Below the pieces are notes generated by a model. That model did no database searches, had not been told where the DNA came from, and saw only the letters and a program-made list of their open reading frames with translations. The position numbers and the translations under genes are program-made. A stretch of DNA of 64,000 nt from Mesorhizobium sp. WSM4904. GTDB taxonomy: Bacteria; Pseudomonadota; Alphaproteobacteria; Rhizobiales; Rhizobiaceae. Positions 8,451 to 17,125 of this stretch are shown piece after piece; position 1 is the first letter of the stretch; each line of letters opens with the position of its first letter. The stretch is from NCBI RefSeq assembly GCF_029674545.1, contig NZ_CP121354.1:5465001-5529000 (forward strand), given 5' to 3'.

Positions 8451-8656
8451 AATTGGGGAACTGGGGAATTGAGGAACTGAGGAACTGAAGAACTGAAGAA
8501 CTGAAGAACTGAAGAACTGGAGAATTGAAGAGCTGGAGCAGTCAGAAGGATCATCAGTCCTCACTTCATCAGTTCTTCATCTCCTCAGTTCTTCAGTTCT
8601 TCAGTTCCTCAATTCCCCAGTTCCTCAGTTCCTCAATTCCCCAGTTCCTTACTTCC
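8451..8656. repeat. Inverted 8-bp minisatellite forming a long hairpin
   Basis: The left arm (8451-8537) is about ten tandem copies of an 8-base unit (GAACTGAA, with variants GAACTGAG, GAATTGAG and GAACTGGG). The right arm (8568-8650) carries the reverse complement in the same order of variants (TTCAGTTC, CTCAATTC, CCCAGTTC). About 30 bases separate them. Single-stranded DNA or RNA from here would fold into a stem of about 80 bases. It separates the DUF3303 gene from the ATP-grasp gene. Confidence 0.9.
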
Positions 8657-8671
8657 CCGCTTCTCCGGCCG

Positions 8672-10135
8672 CTACTTGTCCGGCCGCTCCAGGCGCTCCA
8701 GGAACCACTGCGTCAGCCGTATCCAGAGCTCGTCCTTCTCGCCGGAATCCTCCCAGCCGTGGTCGAGATTGGGATTGTCGTTGACCTCGATGACGAAGAC
8801 GCCGTCCTTGGTTTCCTTAAGGTCGACGCCGTAGAGTCCGTCGCCGATGCATTTTGCCGCCTTGACCGCCGTCTCGACGACATGCGGCGGCGTCTGCTTC
8901 AGCGTGAAGGTTTTTATCCCGCCCTGGTCAGGCTTGCCGTTGGCCTTGTGGTTGACGATCTGCCAGTGCTTCTTCGCCATCAGATAATGCACGGCAAACA
9001 GCGGCTGGCCGCCGAGCACGCCGACGCGCCAGTCATATTCGGTCGGGATGAATTTCTGCGCGATGAGAAGGTCGGAATCCTCCAGCCATTCTGTCGCAAG
9101 CTTGGTGAGCTCGGCCAAATTCTCGCATTTCTTGACGCCACGCGAGAAGGAGGAGTCCGGGATCTTCAGCACCAGCGGGAAGCCCAAGGTCTGGGCAGCA
9201 AGCTCCAGATCGGAGGTGCCGGCAATCATCACCGTCGGCGGCACCGGCACCTTGTTGTAGGTCATCAATTCGTTGAGATAGACCTTGTTGGTGCAGCGGA
9301 TCATCGACAGCGGGTCGTCGATCACCGGCATGCCTTCCTGCTGGGCGCGGCGCGCGAAGCGGTAGGTGTGGTTGGAGATGGACGTCGTCTCGCGGATGAA
9401 CAGCGCGTCATAGTTGGCGAGCTTGGCCAGGTCCTTCCTGGTGATAGGCTCGACCTCGACGCCCATCTTCTCGGCAATCCGCGCCCAGTAGCGCAACGAC
9501 GAAATCTCCGACGGCGGCAGTTCCTCATGCGGATCGACCAGCGTCGCGAAGGTGTAGCGCGCCGGCGTGCGGCCCTTGGTGTCGCGCCACTCGCGGTTGG
9601 TGTAGGTCTCCAGGCACTGCAGGAAGAAGGCCTCCTCCTCGTCGGTCATGCGGGCGAGCGGCAGGAAGCCGATCTTGCGGATCGAAGCCCATTCGGCGGT
9701 GTCCTTGATGTGGACCTCCAGCGCCGGCGCGCGGAACCAGTCGAACAACAGCTTGGTGAACCGGTCCCACACCTTCGACGGTCCGATGCCGAAGAAGACG
9801 GCGACCTTCGAGGGAAAGATTCCGCCGAGATCCTTGCGGCATTTGTTCAGCGCAAGCTCGAGCTCGGGCAGCGCGTGCTCGTAGAGCTTGCGCTCCGACA
9901 GATCGATCATGGTCTCGACGGTCGGGATCACCTTGTGGCCGCGCGAGCCTGCAAGCAGCGAGGCATAGTAGCCGCGGCTCTGATAGCCGTAGTTGTTCGA
10001 CAGGTTGATCACCTTCGGCCGCTGGCCGCGAAACAGCGCCGGATGGGCGAGATAGTCGCGGTTGGTGATGATCTTGTGCGGCGTCGCCACCTGGTCGAGA
10101 TCGTTCTGCCTGCCTGTAAGGATGACCCAGGTCAT
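8672..10135 (-). CDS. RimK-family ATP-grasp ligase
   Basis: A 487-aa protein with a distinctive N-terminal domain (about 1-200, opening MTWVILTGRQNDL) and a C-terminal ATP-grasp domain (about 230-470). In the latter, FPLVLKIPDSSFSRGVKKC supplies the ATP-binding lysine and flexible loop, and GVDLKETKDG and VIEVNDNPNLDHG supply the metal-binding D/E/N residues. ATP-grasp enzymes of the RimK type join amino acids to carboxylates via an acyl-phosphate. It lies 4 bases downstream of the GNAT-C39 gene on the same strand, almost certainly one operon. I know this pairing only as a predicted amidoligase neighbourhood with no known product. Confidence 0.88.
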   Translation of the reverse strand: MTWVILTGRQNDLDQVATPHKIITNRDYLAHPALFRGQRPKVINLSNNYGYQSRGYYASLLAGSRGHKVIPTVETMIDLSERKLYEHALPELELALNKCRKDLGGIFPSKVAVFFGIGPSKVWDRFTKLLFDWFRAPALEVHIKDTAEWASIRKIGFLPLARMTDEEEAFFLQCLETYTNREWRDTKGRTPARYTFATLVDPHEELPPSEISSLRYWARIAEKMGVEVEPITRKDLAKLANYDALFIRETTSISNHTYRFARRAQQEGMPVIDDPLSMIRCTNKVYLNELMTYNKVPVPPTVMIAGTSDLELAAQTLGFPLVLKIPDSSFSRGVKKCENLAELTKLATEWLEDSDLLIAQKFIPTEYDWRVGVLGGQPLFAVHYLMAKKHWQIVNHKANGKPDQGGIKTFTLKQTPPHVVETAVKAAKCIGDGLYGVDLKETKDGVFVIEVNDNPNLDHGWEDSGEKDELWIRLTQWFLERLERPDK

Positions 10136-10139
10136 TGTT

Positions 10140-11237
10140 TCAGCGTTTTCCCAGAGTGATGGCGGCGCGCAAGCCGTCGCGGCCGAACTGAGCCATGTTC
10201 ATGAAGATGCCATAGGGCACGGGGATGTTGGCGGCGTCGAGGATCGTTTCCTGCCTTTCGTCCTCGACCCAAGGATCATGGATCAGGATGTGGTCGCCGT
10301 CGTCGCCGATGGCGAGCACCCAATGCGGCACCTTCTTGCCGAACATCAGGAAGCCGCTGATCAGCACCAGCATCAGCTTGCCGTCGGCAAGGGCCGAGCG
10401 GATGTCGTCGATGCCGAACGAACGGTAATTCACGGGGATGCCGTAGAGTTCCGCGCGACGGCGAAAGTCGACCTGGGCGAGTTCCATCACCCGGCGCTTG
10501 TCCTCGCTGCGCACCGACTGCAGGAAGAGCGCGCCGTGGAAGGACACGAATATCTCGGCGGCAAGCCCGCTTTCATAGCCTGCAACCGCCAGGCCGAAAG
10601 GCTCGCAGCCGCCCGGCCCCGACATCATGAAAACCGTGGTCGCCTCGCGCCACAGGCGGATTTCCATGACGGGGTCGGGCACGAAGCCGCGGTCAAAATT
10701 CGCCATCGCCATCATCAGGCAGCACGGGCCGCAGGTGAATTCGCAGGTCTGCTGATAGAACGGCACCCCGGTAGCGGTCGGGACATCGCCGCGCAGTGTC
10801 TTTTCGTAACGCAGCGCGGTGGCGCCATCCTCGTAGTAGTCGGGCTCGCGGCCTATCCTGCGGTAGCCTGCCTGCTCGTAAATGTGCATGGCACGCTGAT
10901 TGTCCTCGCGCACCTCGAGCCGCAGCATCATGCGATCATGCTCGTAAGCCGCCTCTTCGGCCGCGGCCAGCAGCTGACGGCCAATGCCGAGGCTGCCGAA
11001 GAAGGGACCTACGGCGATGGAATAGAGCCGGGCCACGCCGCTACCCTTGCGAAACAGCACTACCGCGTAGCCGGCGACATGGCCATCATTTTGAGCCACC
11101 AGCATCTCGGCGGTGTCGCGCTCAATCAATTGGCGAAAGGAGCGACGCGACAAGCGATCGCTTGAGAAAACAGCCTTCTCGATGGCGGCGAGGTCATCGA
11201 CGTCTGACGCGCGGGCCTTGCGGATCTCGGCAGGCAT
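10140..11237 (-). CDS. GNAT acetyltransferase fused to a C39-like (papain-fold) domain
   Basis: A 365-aa two-domain protein from ATG 11237 (a TTG at 11288 could extend it). Residues 1-150 are a RimI-like GNAT domain with acetyl-CoA loop SLGIGRQLL and EVREDNQRAMHIYEQAGY. Residues about 155-345 resemble C39 peptidases: Q162/Q163 and C169 in FYQQTCEFTCGPCC, H305 in VPHWVLAIG and D321 in IHDPW form a plausible Cys-His-Asp active site. No signal peptide is seen, so both activities are probably cytoplasmic. The gene precedes and nearly abuts the RimK-like ligase, suggesting that the pair makes or trims and acetylates a small peptide. Substrate unknown. Confidence 0.85.
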   Translation of the reverse strand: MPAEIRKARASDVDDLAAIEKAVFSSDRLSRRSFRQLIERDTAEMLVAQNDGHVAGYAVVLFRKGSGVARLYSIAVGPFFGSLGIGRQLLAAAEEAAYEHDRMMLRLEVREDNQRAMHIYEQAGYRRIGREPDYYEDGATALRYEKTLRGDVPTATGVPFYQQTCEFTCGPCCLMMAMANFDRGFVPDPVMEIRLWREATTVFMMSGPGGCEPFGLAVAGYESGLAAEIFVSFHGALFLQSVRSEDKRRVMELAQVDFRRRAELYGIPVNYRSFGIDDIRSALADGKLMLVLISGFLMFGKKVPHWVLAIGDDGDHILIHDPWVEDERQETILDAANIPVPYGIFMNMAQFGRDGLRAAITLGKR

Positions 11238-11418
11238 GCGGGCTTGGGAGAACCTCGATTGGGTTAAGGAAATGGCCCCGGTCAACAAGCAACATCCCGG
11301 CCGAAGCGCCGGTACTCATCAAGCGCTATCGCTCCTTGATTTGGGCCGAATTGTGACAGGTTGCGCGGCGGCAAGGAAGCGCAAACTGTTTGAACAAGAT
11401 CACTGTTTGGACGGGCTG

Positions 11419-11441
11419 CCGGCTGCGAAAAACGCAGCCGG
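11419..11441. other. Stem-loop between two minus-strand genes
   Basis: Arms CCGGCTGCG and CGCAGCCGG flank an A5 loop, followed on the plus strand by TTTT. As a terminator it points along the plus strand, yet both flanking genes are on the minus strand. On the minus strand it could still pause or end anti-sigma transcripts through its stem. Role uncertain. Confidence 0.5.
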
Positions 11442-11444
11442 TTT

Positions 11445-12239
11445 TCAGCTCGAAATACCGGCGAGAAGCTGGCCGTAGGCGCTCTTGGCGACGTCCGACA
11501 GGCGCTCGCGCGGCAGCGAGCCGACGACGGCGCAGCCATAGCCTTTGTCGAGCCAGTAGACCGCCTCGGGCCCGTCCGCCTCGGCCGCATAGGTGCCCTT
11601 GGCGGTCGCGGACGATTCGGCGGTGACGAAGAGCGAGATGCGCTCGCCCTTGGCGTCCTCGTAAAGCAGCATCGCGGCCTTGCCGTGCTCGCCCGAAGGC
11701 AGCAGCCGGCCGCCGACGAGCTCGAATCCTTCGGCCGCCAGATCGGGCGCGACCACCTTCAGCCCGACCCGGTTGGACAGCCAGGTCTGCAGATGGTCCT
11801 TGTCGCTTGCCGGCACCTCGACCGCATGGCGCTTCTCGGCGGCGTAGATGACATGGGCGGCTATCGCCTGCTCGGCGAGCTGGTCGTCGCTCTCGCCGCT
11901 TCGGCCGATGCCGCCGATGCCGGCGACATAGCCGCCGAGCCCGCCGACCATAAGCACGGCGGCTGCCGCCGCGGAAAGCCACCAGCGCGAGCGCCAGACA
12001 GGCGCCCTCGCCGGCGCTTCGCCGAGCACCGCTGCCTTGAGCCTTGCCGGCACCGGCTCGTCCATCATGCCGGCCAGGGCGGCGCGGAGCGCTGCGCGGT
12101 CGGCGATGTAGCGAGCGCTCTTCGCCTTCATCTCGGGATTGGCTTCGAGCCAGGCGTCGTAAGCCATGCGCTCCTCGCCCGGCAGCTCGCCATCGAGGGC
12201 CATGTGGATATCGCGTTCGGAGAAATCGCGCCTGGTCAT
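11445..12239 (-). CDS. Membrane anti-sigma factor
   Basis: A 264-aa single-pass protein. The N-terminal cytoplasmic part (about 1-80, MTRRDFSERDIHMALDGELP and EERMAYDAWLEANPE) looks like an anti-sigma domain of the RsiW/ChrR-like group but lacks an obvious zinc-binding HxxxCxxC motif. One membrane helix (about 86-109) leads to a periplasmic domain of about 150 residues. Its start overlaps the sigma gene's stop by four bases (ATGA), so the two are translated together. It would hold the sigma factor at the membrane until an envelope signal releases it. The signal is unknown. Confidence 0.88.
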   Translation of the reverse strand: MTRRDFSERDIHMALDGELPGEERMAYDAWLEANPEMKAKSARYIADRAALRAALAGMMDEPVPARLKAAVLGEAPARAPVWRSRWWLSAAAAAVLMVGGLGGYVAGIGGIGRSGESDDQLAEQAIAAHVIYAAEKRHAVEVPASDKDHLQTWLSNRVGLKVVAPDLAAEGFELVGGRLLPSGEHGKAAMLLYEDAKGERISLFVTAESSATAKGTYAAEADGPEAVYWLDKGYGCAVVGSLPRERLSDVAKSAYGQLLAGISS

Positions 12240-12754
12240 CGCTCGACAATCCTTATCGAGCGGCGGCGCGAGGAGTCGTCGAGCAGACCGCGCAGTTCCT
12301 CGCGGCCGCGCGCGATGCGCGACATCAGCGTGCCGGCCGGCACGCCCAGAATGTTGGCGGCCTCGGCGTAGGAAAAGCCTTCGATGGCGACCATGACCAG
12401 TGCCGCGCGGCGATCGGGGCTGATCGCCTGCAACGCATCCATGATCTCGCGCGAGGCGACCGTCTCGACCTGATCGGCGGGCGCAGATTGGGCTTCGCCG
12501 GCTTCCAGCGGCAGCATCGCCGCCTCACCTCGCCGGTTAACCTTGCGCATCTGGTCGATGAACAAGTGATGCATGATCGTAAACAGCCACCTCCTGGGGC
12601 TTTCTCCAGTCTGCCAGTTGTCGAGCCGCACAAGCGCGCGCTCCAGGCAGTCCTGCACGAGGTCGTCGGCGGAATCGCGGTCGCGCAGCAGCGAGCGTGC
12701 GTAGCGACGCAAACGCGGTATCTCGCTCAGGATCGCTGCCTTCTTGTCGTCCAT
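12236..12754 (-). CDS. ECF-type RNA polymerase sigma factor
   Basis: A 172-aa ECF sigma factor from ATG 12754 (MDDKKAAILSEIPRLRRYAR). Region 2 covers about 10-75 (DSADDLVQDCLERAL, PRRWLFTIMHHLFIDQMRK) and region 4 about 110-160 (SPDRRAALVMVAIEGFSYAE, then ILGVPAGTLMSRIARGREEL). It is the first gene of a two-gene operon with the anti-sigma factor. The frame is open far upstream, but those residues do not resemble a sigma factor. Target promoters cannot be named; the upstream 240 bases show no clear ECF-type self-promoter. Confidence 0.92.
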   Translation of the reverse strand: MDDKKAAILSEIPRLRRYARSLLRDRDSADDLVQDCLERALVRLDNWQTGESPRRWLFTIMHHLFIDQMRKVNRRGEAAMLPLEAGEAQSAPADQVETVASREIMDALQAISPDRRAALVMVAIEGFSYAEAANILGVPAGTLMSRIARGREELRGLLDDSSRRRSIRIVER

Positions 12755-12937
12755 GACCGCTTGTTTCGAGGTCGTTTTCCATTCGATTGAACGCGCCTTT
12801 CCGGCGCGGCGCAAGCAGCCAGCGCGAAGCGGACCACCCGCTCCGGTACCCAAGCACCTTGATAACGCCGGCGAATGCGGATTTATTCCCGCCTTGGGCT
12901 GGAGCCCAAGCCAAGGTTGAAAACCGGCTTTGGCCGC

Positions 12938-12984
12938 CGTATATTCATCCCTGAATATCTTGAATATTCGTATCGGAATATACG
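12938..12984. promoter_or_regulatory. Operator-like inverted repeat upstream of vapBC
   Basis: Arms CGTATATTC (12938-12946) and GAATATACG (12976-12984) are perfect complements. Between them lie GAATATCTT and the 8-base palindrome GAATATTC (12962-12969). The AT-rich island stands out against the GC-rich surroundings and lies 17 bases before vapB, the expected place for VapBC autorepression. Confidence 0.7.
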
Positions 12985-13000
12985 CCGGTGGGAGTTTGCT

Positions 13001-13246
13001 ATGTCTTTGTACATCCGCGATGACGAGGTCGACGCGTTGGCTCGTCAGTTGCAGTCCGCGATCAAAGCGCCCACGAAGACGGAAGCAGTACGAATCGCGC
13101 TCAAGCGTGAGCTCGAACGGGCGCACGCGGTCCTCCCACTAAGCGAGCGCATCAAAAAGTATCAGGACGCAGTGAGGGCGCTCGGTCCAGACAACCCGGA
13201 CTTCGACATGAAGAAATTCATGGACGAAGGATGGGGTGACATCTGA
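13001..13246 (+). CDS. vapB: VapB-type antitoxin (Rv0623-like)
   Basis: An 81-aa antitoxin. The N-terminal segment SLYIRDDEVDALARQLQ, with TKTEAVRIALKRELER, is the ribbon-helix-helix type found in Rv0623-family VapB proteins; the C-terminal tail (PDNPDFDMKKFMDEGWGDI) would wrap the toxin. A GGAG ribosome-binding site lies 7 bases before the ATG at 13001, which rules out the longer upstream frame. The stop overlaps the toxin start by one base. It should dimerise, bind the inverted repeat just upstream and neutralise VapC. Confidence 0.88.
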   Translation: MSLYIRDDEVDALARQLQSAIKAPTKTEAVRIALKRELERAHAVLPLSERIKKYQDAVRALGPDNPDFDMKKFMDEGWGDI

Positions 13247-13674
13247 TGTTTCTCGATGCTTCCGCCATCATCGCGATCATTTCGGAAGAAGCAGATGCCC
13301 ACCGTCTTCTCAAGAGAGTGGAAGCTGCCGAGAAACTCTATTTCTCGCCGAGTTCCTCATTCGAGGCGATCGTTGGCATAGCTCGTAGGAAATCCGTAGC
13401 AGAAAACGGCGACCAGATACCAACACCGCCGGCCCTGATCGAAGAATGTCAAACGATCGTCTTAGGCTTCCTGGCCGAACTCAAGGCCGTCGAGATTCCG
13501 CTGGACACGAAGATTCGAGAACTCGCTGTCAAGGCCGCTCGCGAGTACGGTCGATATGTCGGCCATCCCGCCAAACTGAATTTCGGCGACTGCTTCAGTT
13601 ACGCATGCGCCAAAGCCTACCGCGTACCTCTGCTGTACAAGGGCAATGACTTCGTGCAGACCGATCTGGCCTGA
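13246..13674 (+). CDS. vapC: VapC-type PIN-domain toxin ribonuclease
   Basis: A 142-aa PIN-domain protein. Acidic residues for Mg2+ are visible at D4 (MFLDASAI), E40 (SSFEAIVG), D115 (NFGDCFSYA) and D135 (KGNDFVQ), so the active site looks intact. VapC enzymes cleave specific tRNA or rRNA sites and stop translation when the antitoxin is lost; the target here is unknown. The gene overlaps vapB by one base. It converges with the DUF2339 gene, whose stop lies three bases beyond. Confidence 0.92.
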   Translation: MFLDASAIIAIISEEADAHRLLKRVEAAEKLYFSPSSSFEAIVGIARRKSVAENGDQIPTPPALIEECQTIVLGFLAELKAVEIPLDTKIRELAVKAAREYGRYVGHPAKLNFGDCFSYACAKAYRVPLLYKGNDFVQTDLA

Positions 13675-13676
13675 CC

Positions 13677-16403
13677 TTATCTGGTTTCGGACCTCGCCGC
13701 CCTTGTCAAAAGCCGCTGATAAAACAGCCCGATGCCGATCAGCACGGCGCCCAAGCCGATGAAGGACAGCGCGCGCAGCACGCCTTCCAGCTCCGACATG
13801 TCGAAGAGGAAGACTTTCAGCACCGCGACAGCGATGAGCACGGCCGAGGCGATGCGCAGCACCTGCGACCTCAGCCGGACGCCGGCGGTGAGCAGCGCCA
13901 CGCCGATGACCAGCCAGAGCGCCGAATAGGTGTAGGTCTCGAGCTGTCCGAGGCCGCTCCACAGGCCGATGAACTCGCCCTTGAACAGGCGCCGCACCGA
14001 CAGCGTCGCATAGGCGAAGGCAAGCAGCGAGGCGAGCAGCGCCAGCATTGCCGCATACCATCTCGGACGCTTGTCGCGGACATAAAGCGCCAGCGCGCCG
14101 GCGGCGATCGCCGGCAGAAGATAGGCGAGGAACAACAGGTTGAAGAACAAAATGGTGCCGGTCGATTCATCCGTCACCAGCGGGTTCAGCACCGCGAAAT
14201 GCTGGATGACGATCAAGCCCGCCGAGACTACACCGGCGGCCATCGAGCCATAGCGCAGCACCGAGCTCGGTGAGCGCAGGTCGATGGCGACGAGGATCGC
14301 GCCGGCGCCGAGCGCGATCAGCGTGTAGATCGCCTGTTCGCCGAGCGTGACGGGGCCGGTGTCGATGACGCCGCCATGCATGGCATGGCGAACCAGCATG
14401 GCAATGGCAAGCAGCGCGAACAGCGCCGAGGCCGCCTCCATGGCGAGGCGCGGCCGGCCGTTGGTAGTGCGCGCCAGCTGCCAGGCGGCGAAGCCGAAGG
14501 CGAGCGCCGGCACGCCATAGCCCGGCAGCAGCCAGTTGAAGACAGGCGTCTTCGACAGCGCCGCCGCGCCGACGATGGTCGGGTCAAAGGCGACGCGGCC
14601 GAGCACGGCGACCGCCGCGCCGACGGCGATCCAGCCCAGCACCGGATAGGAGCGCCAGCGCGTCGCCAGCGCCGGAATGATTGCGGCGGCGCCGAGCAGC
14701 ACCGTCGTCCAGCCGGAGCCGAAAGCCATGTGCAGCATCAAAAGGCCGGCAAAGCCGGCGCCGGCGAGCGCGAAGGAGACGGCTGGTCCGCCGCCGAGCG
14801 GCGGCTCCTCGGCGCGCGCGATCCACTCGCCGCCGGCGGCAAAGACCAACACCATAAGCAGCGCCGGCAGCGCGTAGCCGAGGTCGCGGTCGATATCGCC
14901 GAAGGTCAGCCATAGCGCGGTGAGCACGACCAGCGGCGCAATCACGCCCCATGCCGCCCAGGACGCGGCGCGGACGGGTGCCGCGGCGGCAAAGCGGCGC
15001 GCGGCCCAGAAGCCCGCCCCGATGAAGACCAGGGCGAGCGCGATGCCCAGGCGGAAGGTCAGCGCGTCGGATGTCGCCAGCGGTTCGGCGCCCAGGCCGA
15101 CATTGAGCGCGTCGACACCGATGGCGGCGGGCGGGATGATGCCGAGATAGATCAGCACCGTCGCCAGGCCGGCGGCGAAGACCAGTGGCAAGGCGCGCGG
15201 CCGGTAGAGCGCCACCGCCACAAGCGCTGCGAGCAGGACCGCGCCATGCAGGGCGTCACCCGCCTTGGCGAAGACCGGATCGACCGACAGCCCGAGCGCG
15301 GTCAGCGCCACGAAAAAGCCGGGCGCGACCGACGGCCAGTCGAAGCCGGGCTCCGCTTCATCACGCCGACCGAGCCAGACGAAGACGAGCACGGCGAGCG
15401 TCGCCAGGCTGATGAACAGCACCGCGGCAAGGTTAACCTCTGGCGCATCGGTCAGGTAGAGAATGGTCCAGACGCCGGTGCCCACGAACGCCGCAGCGAC
15501 AAGCGCCTTCCAGTCGCGAATGCGGGCTATGGCCGCCGTGGCGGCGAGCACGACAGCCAGGTAGCCGAACAGCGCCCATGGATTGGGCGCCTGCGAGGCG
15601 ACCAGTGCCGGCGTGACCATGGCGCCGACGAGGCCGATGCCAGCCAGCGCCAGGCCGTGGACCAGCGAAACGGCGATGGTGGCGACGCCGATCGCGCCGA
15701 GCAAAGTGAAGGCCAGCGCCGGGCCGATGAAGCCATAGATGCCATGCGCGGCATAGACAGTGCCGAACAGGATGAAGGCACCGGCCGCCGTCAGGATCGC
15801 CGGTATGTAAGCGCCGGCGGCGCCCTGCACCGGCACCCTGAAGCCGGTGCGGCGGATGAACTCGGCGCCGGAGATCAGCACCAGGCCGAGGATGCCGGCC
15901 ATGGTGAGGCGCACGCCGGGGCCGAAAATGCCGGCCTCGATGGTGTAGCGGATCAGGAAGAGGCCACCCAGCGCCAGCGCGATGCCGCCGACCCAGACCG
16001 CCCAGCGTGTGCCGAGCGCCGTCTCGACATCGCGCGCGGCCATTGCAGGCGCAGGCAATTCGGCCGGCGTGGCAGGTTGTGCCGGTCCGGTGGGTTCGGG
16101 CGCACTCGCCTCGCCGGCTTGGGCCGGCGCTTCGGCCTTGGGTTCGTCGGGCGTTGCGGCGGCGGCTTGCGGGGCGGGTTCACTTGCCGGCCGCGCGGTC
16201 GTCGCTGCTGCCGCGGCGGGAGCTTCGTCCGACGTGCCTTCCGTCGCCTCGCCAATCTTGGGCGCGGGCTGCGGGATACCCGAAAGCACCAAGCTGCGCA
16301 GCGCGCCAAGCTCGCGCTCGATCAGCCCGATGCGGGTCTGCTGGCGTGAAATGATGACGAATAGAGCGATGACGGCGGCAATGGCGATCAGGCTGAAAAA
16401 CAT
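13677..16403 (-). CDS. DUF2339 polytopic membrane protein
   Basis: A 908-aa protein. One N-terminal membrane helix (1-18) is followed by a short coiled region, then an Ala/Pro/Glu-rich linker (about 45-125), then some 25 hydrophobic segments to the end. The stretch GTRWAVWVGGIALALGGLFL and the very long array of helices match the DUF2339 family. Function is unknown; a role in cell-envelope transport has been guessed for such proteins but nothing in this sequence proves it. It stands alone on the minus strand between vapC and a Nudix gene. Confidence 0.88.
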   Translation of the reverse strand: MFFSLIAIAAVIALFVIISRQQTRIGLIERELGALRSLVLSGIPQPAPKIGEATEGTSDEAPAAAAATTARPASEPAPQAAAATPDEPKAEAPAQAGEASAPEPTGPAQPATPAELPAPAMAARDVETALGTRWAVWVGGIALALGGLFLIRYTIEAGIFGPGVRLTMAGILGLVLISGAEFIRRTGFRVPVQGAAGAYIPAILTAAGAFILFGTVYAAHGIYGFIGPALAFTLLGAIGVATIAVSLVHGLALAGIGLVGAMVTPALVASQAPNPWALFGYLAVVLAATAAIARIRDWKALVAAAFVGTGVWTILYLTDAPEVNLAAVLFISLATLAVLVFVWLGRRDEAEPGFDWPSVAPGFFVALTALGLSVDPVFAKAGDALHGAVLLAALVAVALYRPRALPLVFAAGLATVLIYLGIIPPAAIGVDALNVGLGAEPLATSDALTFRLGIALALVFIGAGFWAARRFAAAAPVRAASWAAWGVIAPLVVLTALWLTFGDIDRDLGYALPALLMVLVFAAGGEWIARAEEPPLGGGPAVSFALAGAGFAGLLMLHMAFGSGWTTVLLGAAAIIPALATRWRSYPVLGWIAVGAAVAVLGRVAFDPTIVGAAALSKTPVFNWLLPGYGVPALAFGFAAWQLARTTNGRPRLAMEAASALFALLAIAMLVRHAMHGGVIDTGPVTLGEQAIYTLIALGAGAILVAIDLRSPSSVLRYGSMAAGVVSAGLIVIQHFAVLNPLVTDESTGTILFFNLLFLAYLLPAIAAGALALYVRDKRPRWYAAMLALLASLLAFAYATLSVRRLFKGEFIGLWSGLGQLETYTYSALWLVIGVALLTAGVRLRSQVLRIASAVLIAVAVLKVFLFDMSELEGVLRALSFIGLGAVLIGIGLFYQRLLTRAARSETR

Positions 16404-16652
16404 GGCGGTTTCCCCTCAAAACCGGACCAGTCGTGGCCGACAAATACGGCAATGAGACGGCTGCCGAGATCTGCGCCTTGCCGGCCTCACAAGATCGAGC
16501 ATGTTTCGGCTTCGATTGCCAGCAACTTGACGCTTTGTCCAAAGGCGATAGGTCTAAACGGCTGAGACTCGGGCCAGGAAATTACCTGCCGCTGGCCGCA
16601 AAATACTCATGCTATTCTCCGACGATCGCTGACATTGCCTAGAGGGTGACCG

Positions 16653-17117
16653 ATGCCGCAGCGAAGCGCGGGCCTGCTGATCTACCGGCGAACCGCCGGA
16701 GTACTGGAGTTCCTGCTGGTTCATCCTGGCGGACCGTTCTGGGCAAGGAAGGACGAAGGCGCGTGGTCGATCCCGAAAGGGCTCACCGACGACAAGGAGG
16801 ACGAGCTGGACGCAGCCCGGCGCGAGGCCGAGGAGGAGCTCGGCGTCGCCATCGACGGCGACTTCCGGCCCGTCGGCAGCTACAAGCAGCCGGGCGGCAA
16901 GATCGTGATCGCCTGGAGCGTGGAAGCGGACATCGACGTGGATGCCGTCAGGAGCAACACGTTCACCATGGAATGGCCTCCGAGGTCGGGCGCCATGAAG
17001 GAATTCCCCGAGGTGGACAAAGCCGGCTGGTTTTCGCTTCCCGAAGCCGGGATCAAAATCCTGAAAGGCCAGCGCCCCATGCTGGACGATTTTCTGAAGC
17101 GGCGGGGCACCGACTAG
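16653..17117 (+). CDS. Nudix hydrolase
   Basis: A 154-aa single-domain Nudix protein. The box at residues 43-65 fits GX5EX7REXXEEXG exactly (G43, E49, R57-E58, E61-E62, G64). Family members cleave nucleoside diphosphates linked to another moiety. The opening RSAGLLIYRR with FLLVHPGGPFW resembles a Nudix subgroup often seen in rhizobia, of undefined substrate. It converges with recO, with 8 bases between stops. Confidence 0.9.
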   Translation: MPQRSAGLLIYRRTAGVLEFLLVHPGGPFWARKDEGAWSIPKGLTDDKEDELDAARREAEEELGVAIDGDFRPVGSYKQPGGKIVIAWSVEADIDVDAVRSNTFTMEWPPRSGAMKEFPEVDKAGWFSLPEAGIKILKGQRPMLDDFLKRRGTD

Positions 17118-17125
17118 ACGCCGGT

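Noticed and set aside
8451..8656. Possible CRISPR array
   Set aside because: Units of 8 bases without spacers and with an inverted second half; no cas genes anywhere in the window.
8525..10159. 544-codon plus-strand frame opposite the ATP-grasp gene
   Set aside because: The start lies in the minisatellite and the translation is low-complexity (SSSIPQFLSSSIPQF); the minus strand has real ATP-grasp motifs.
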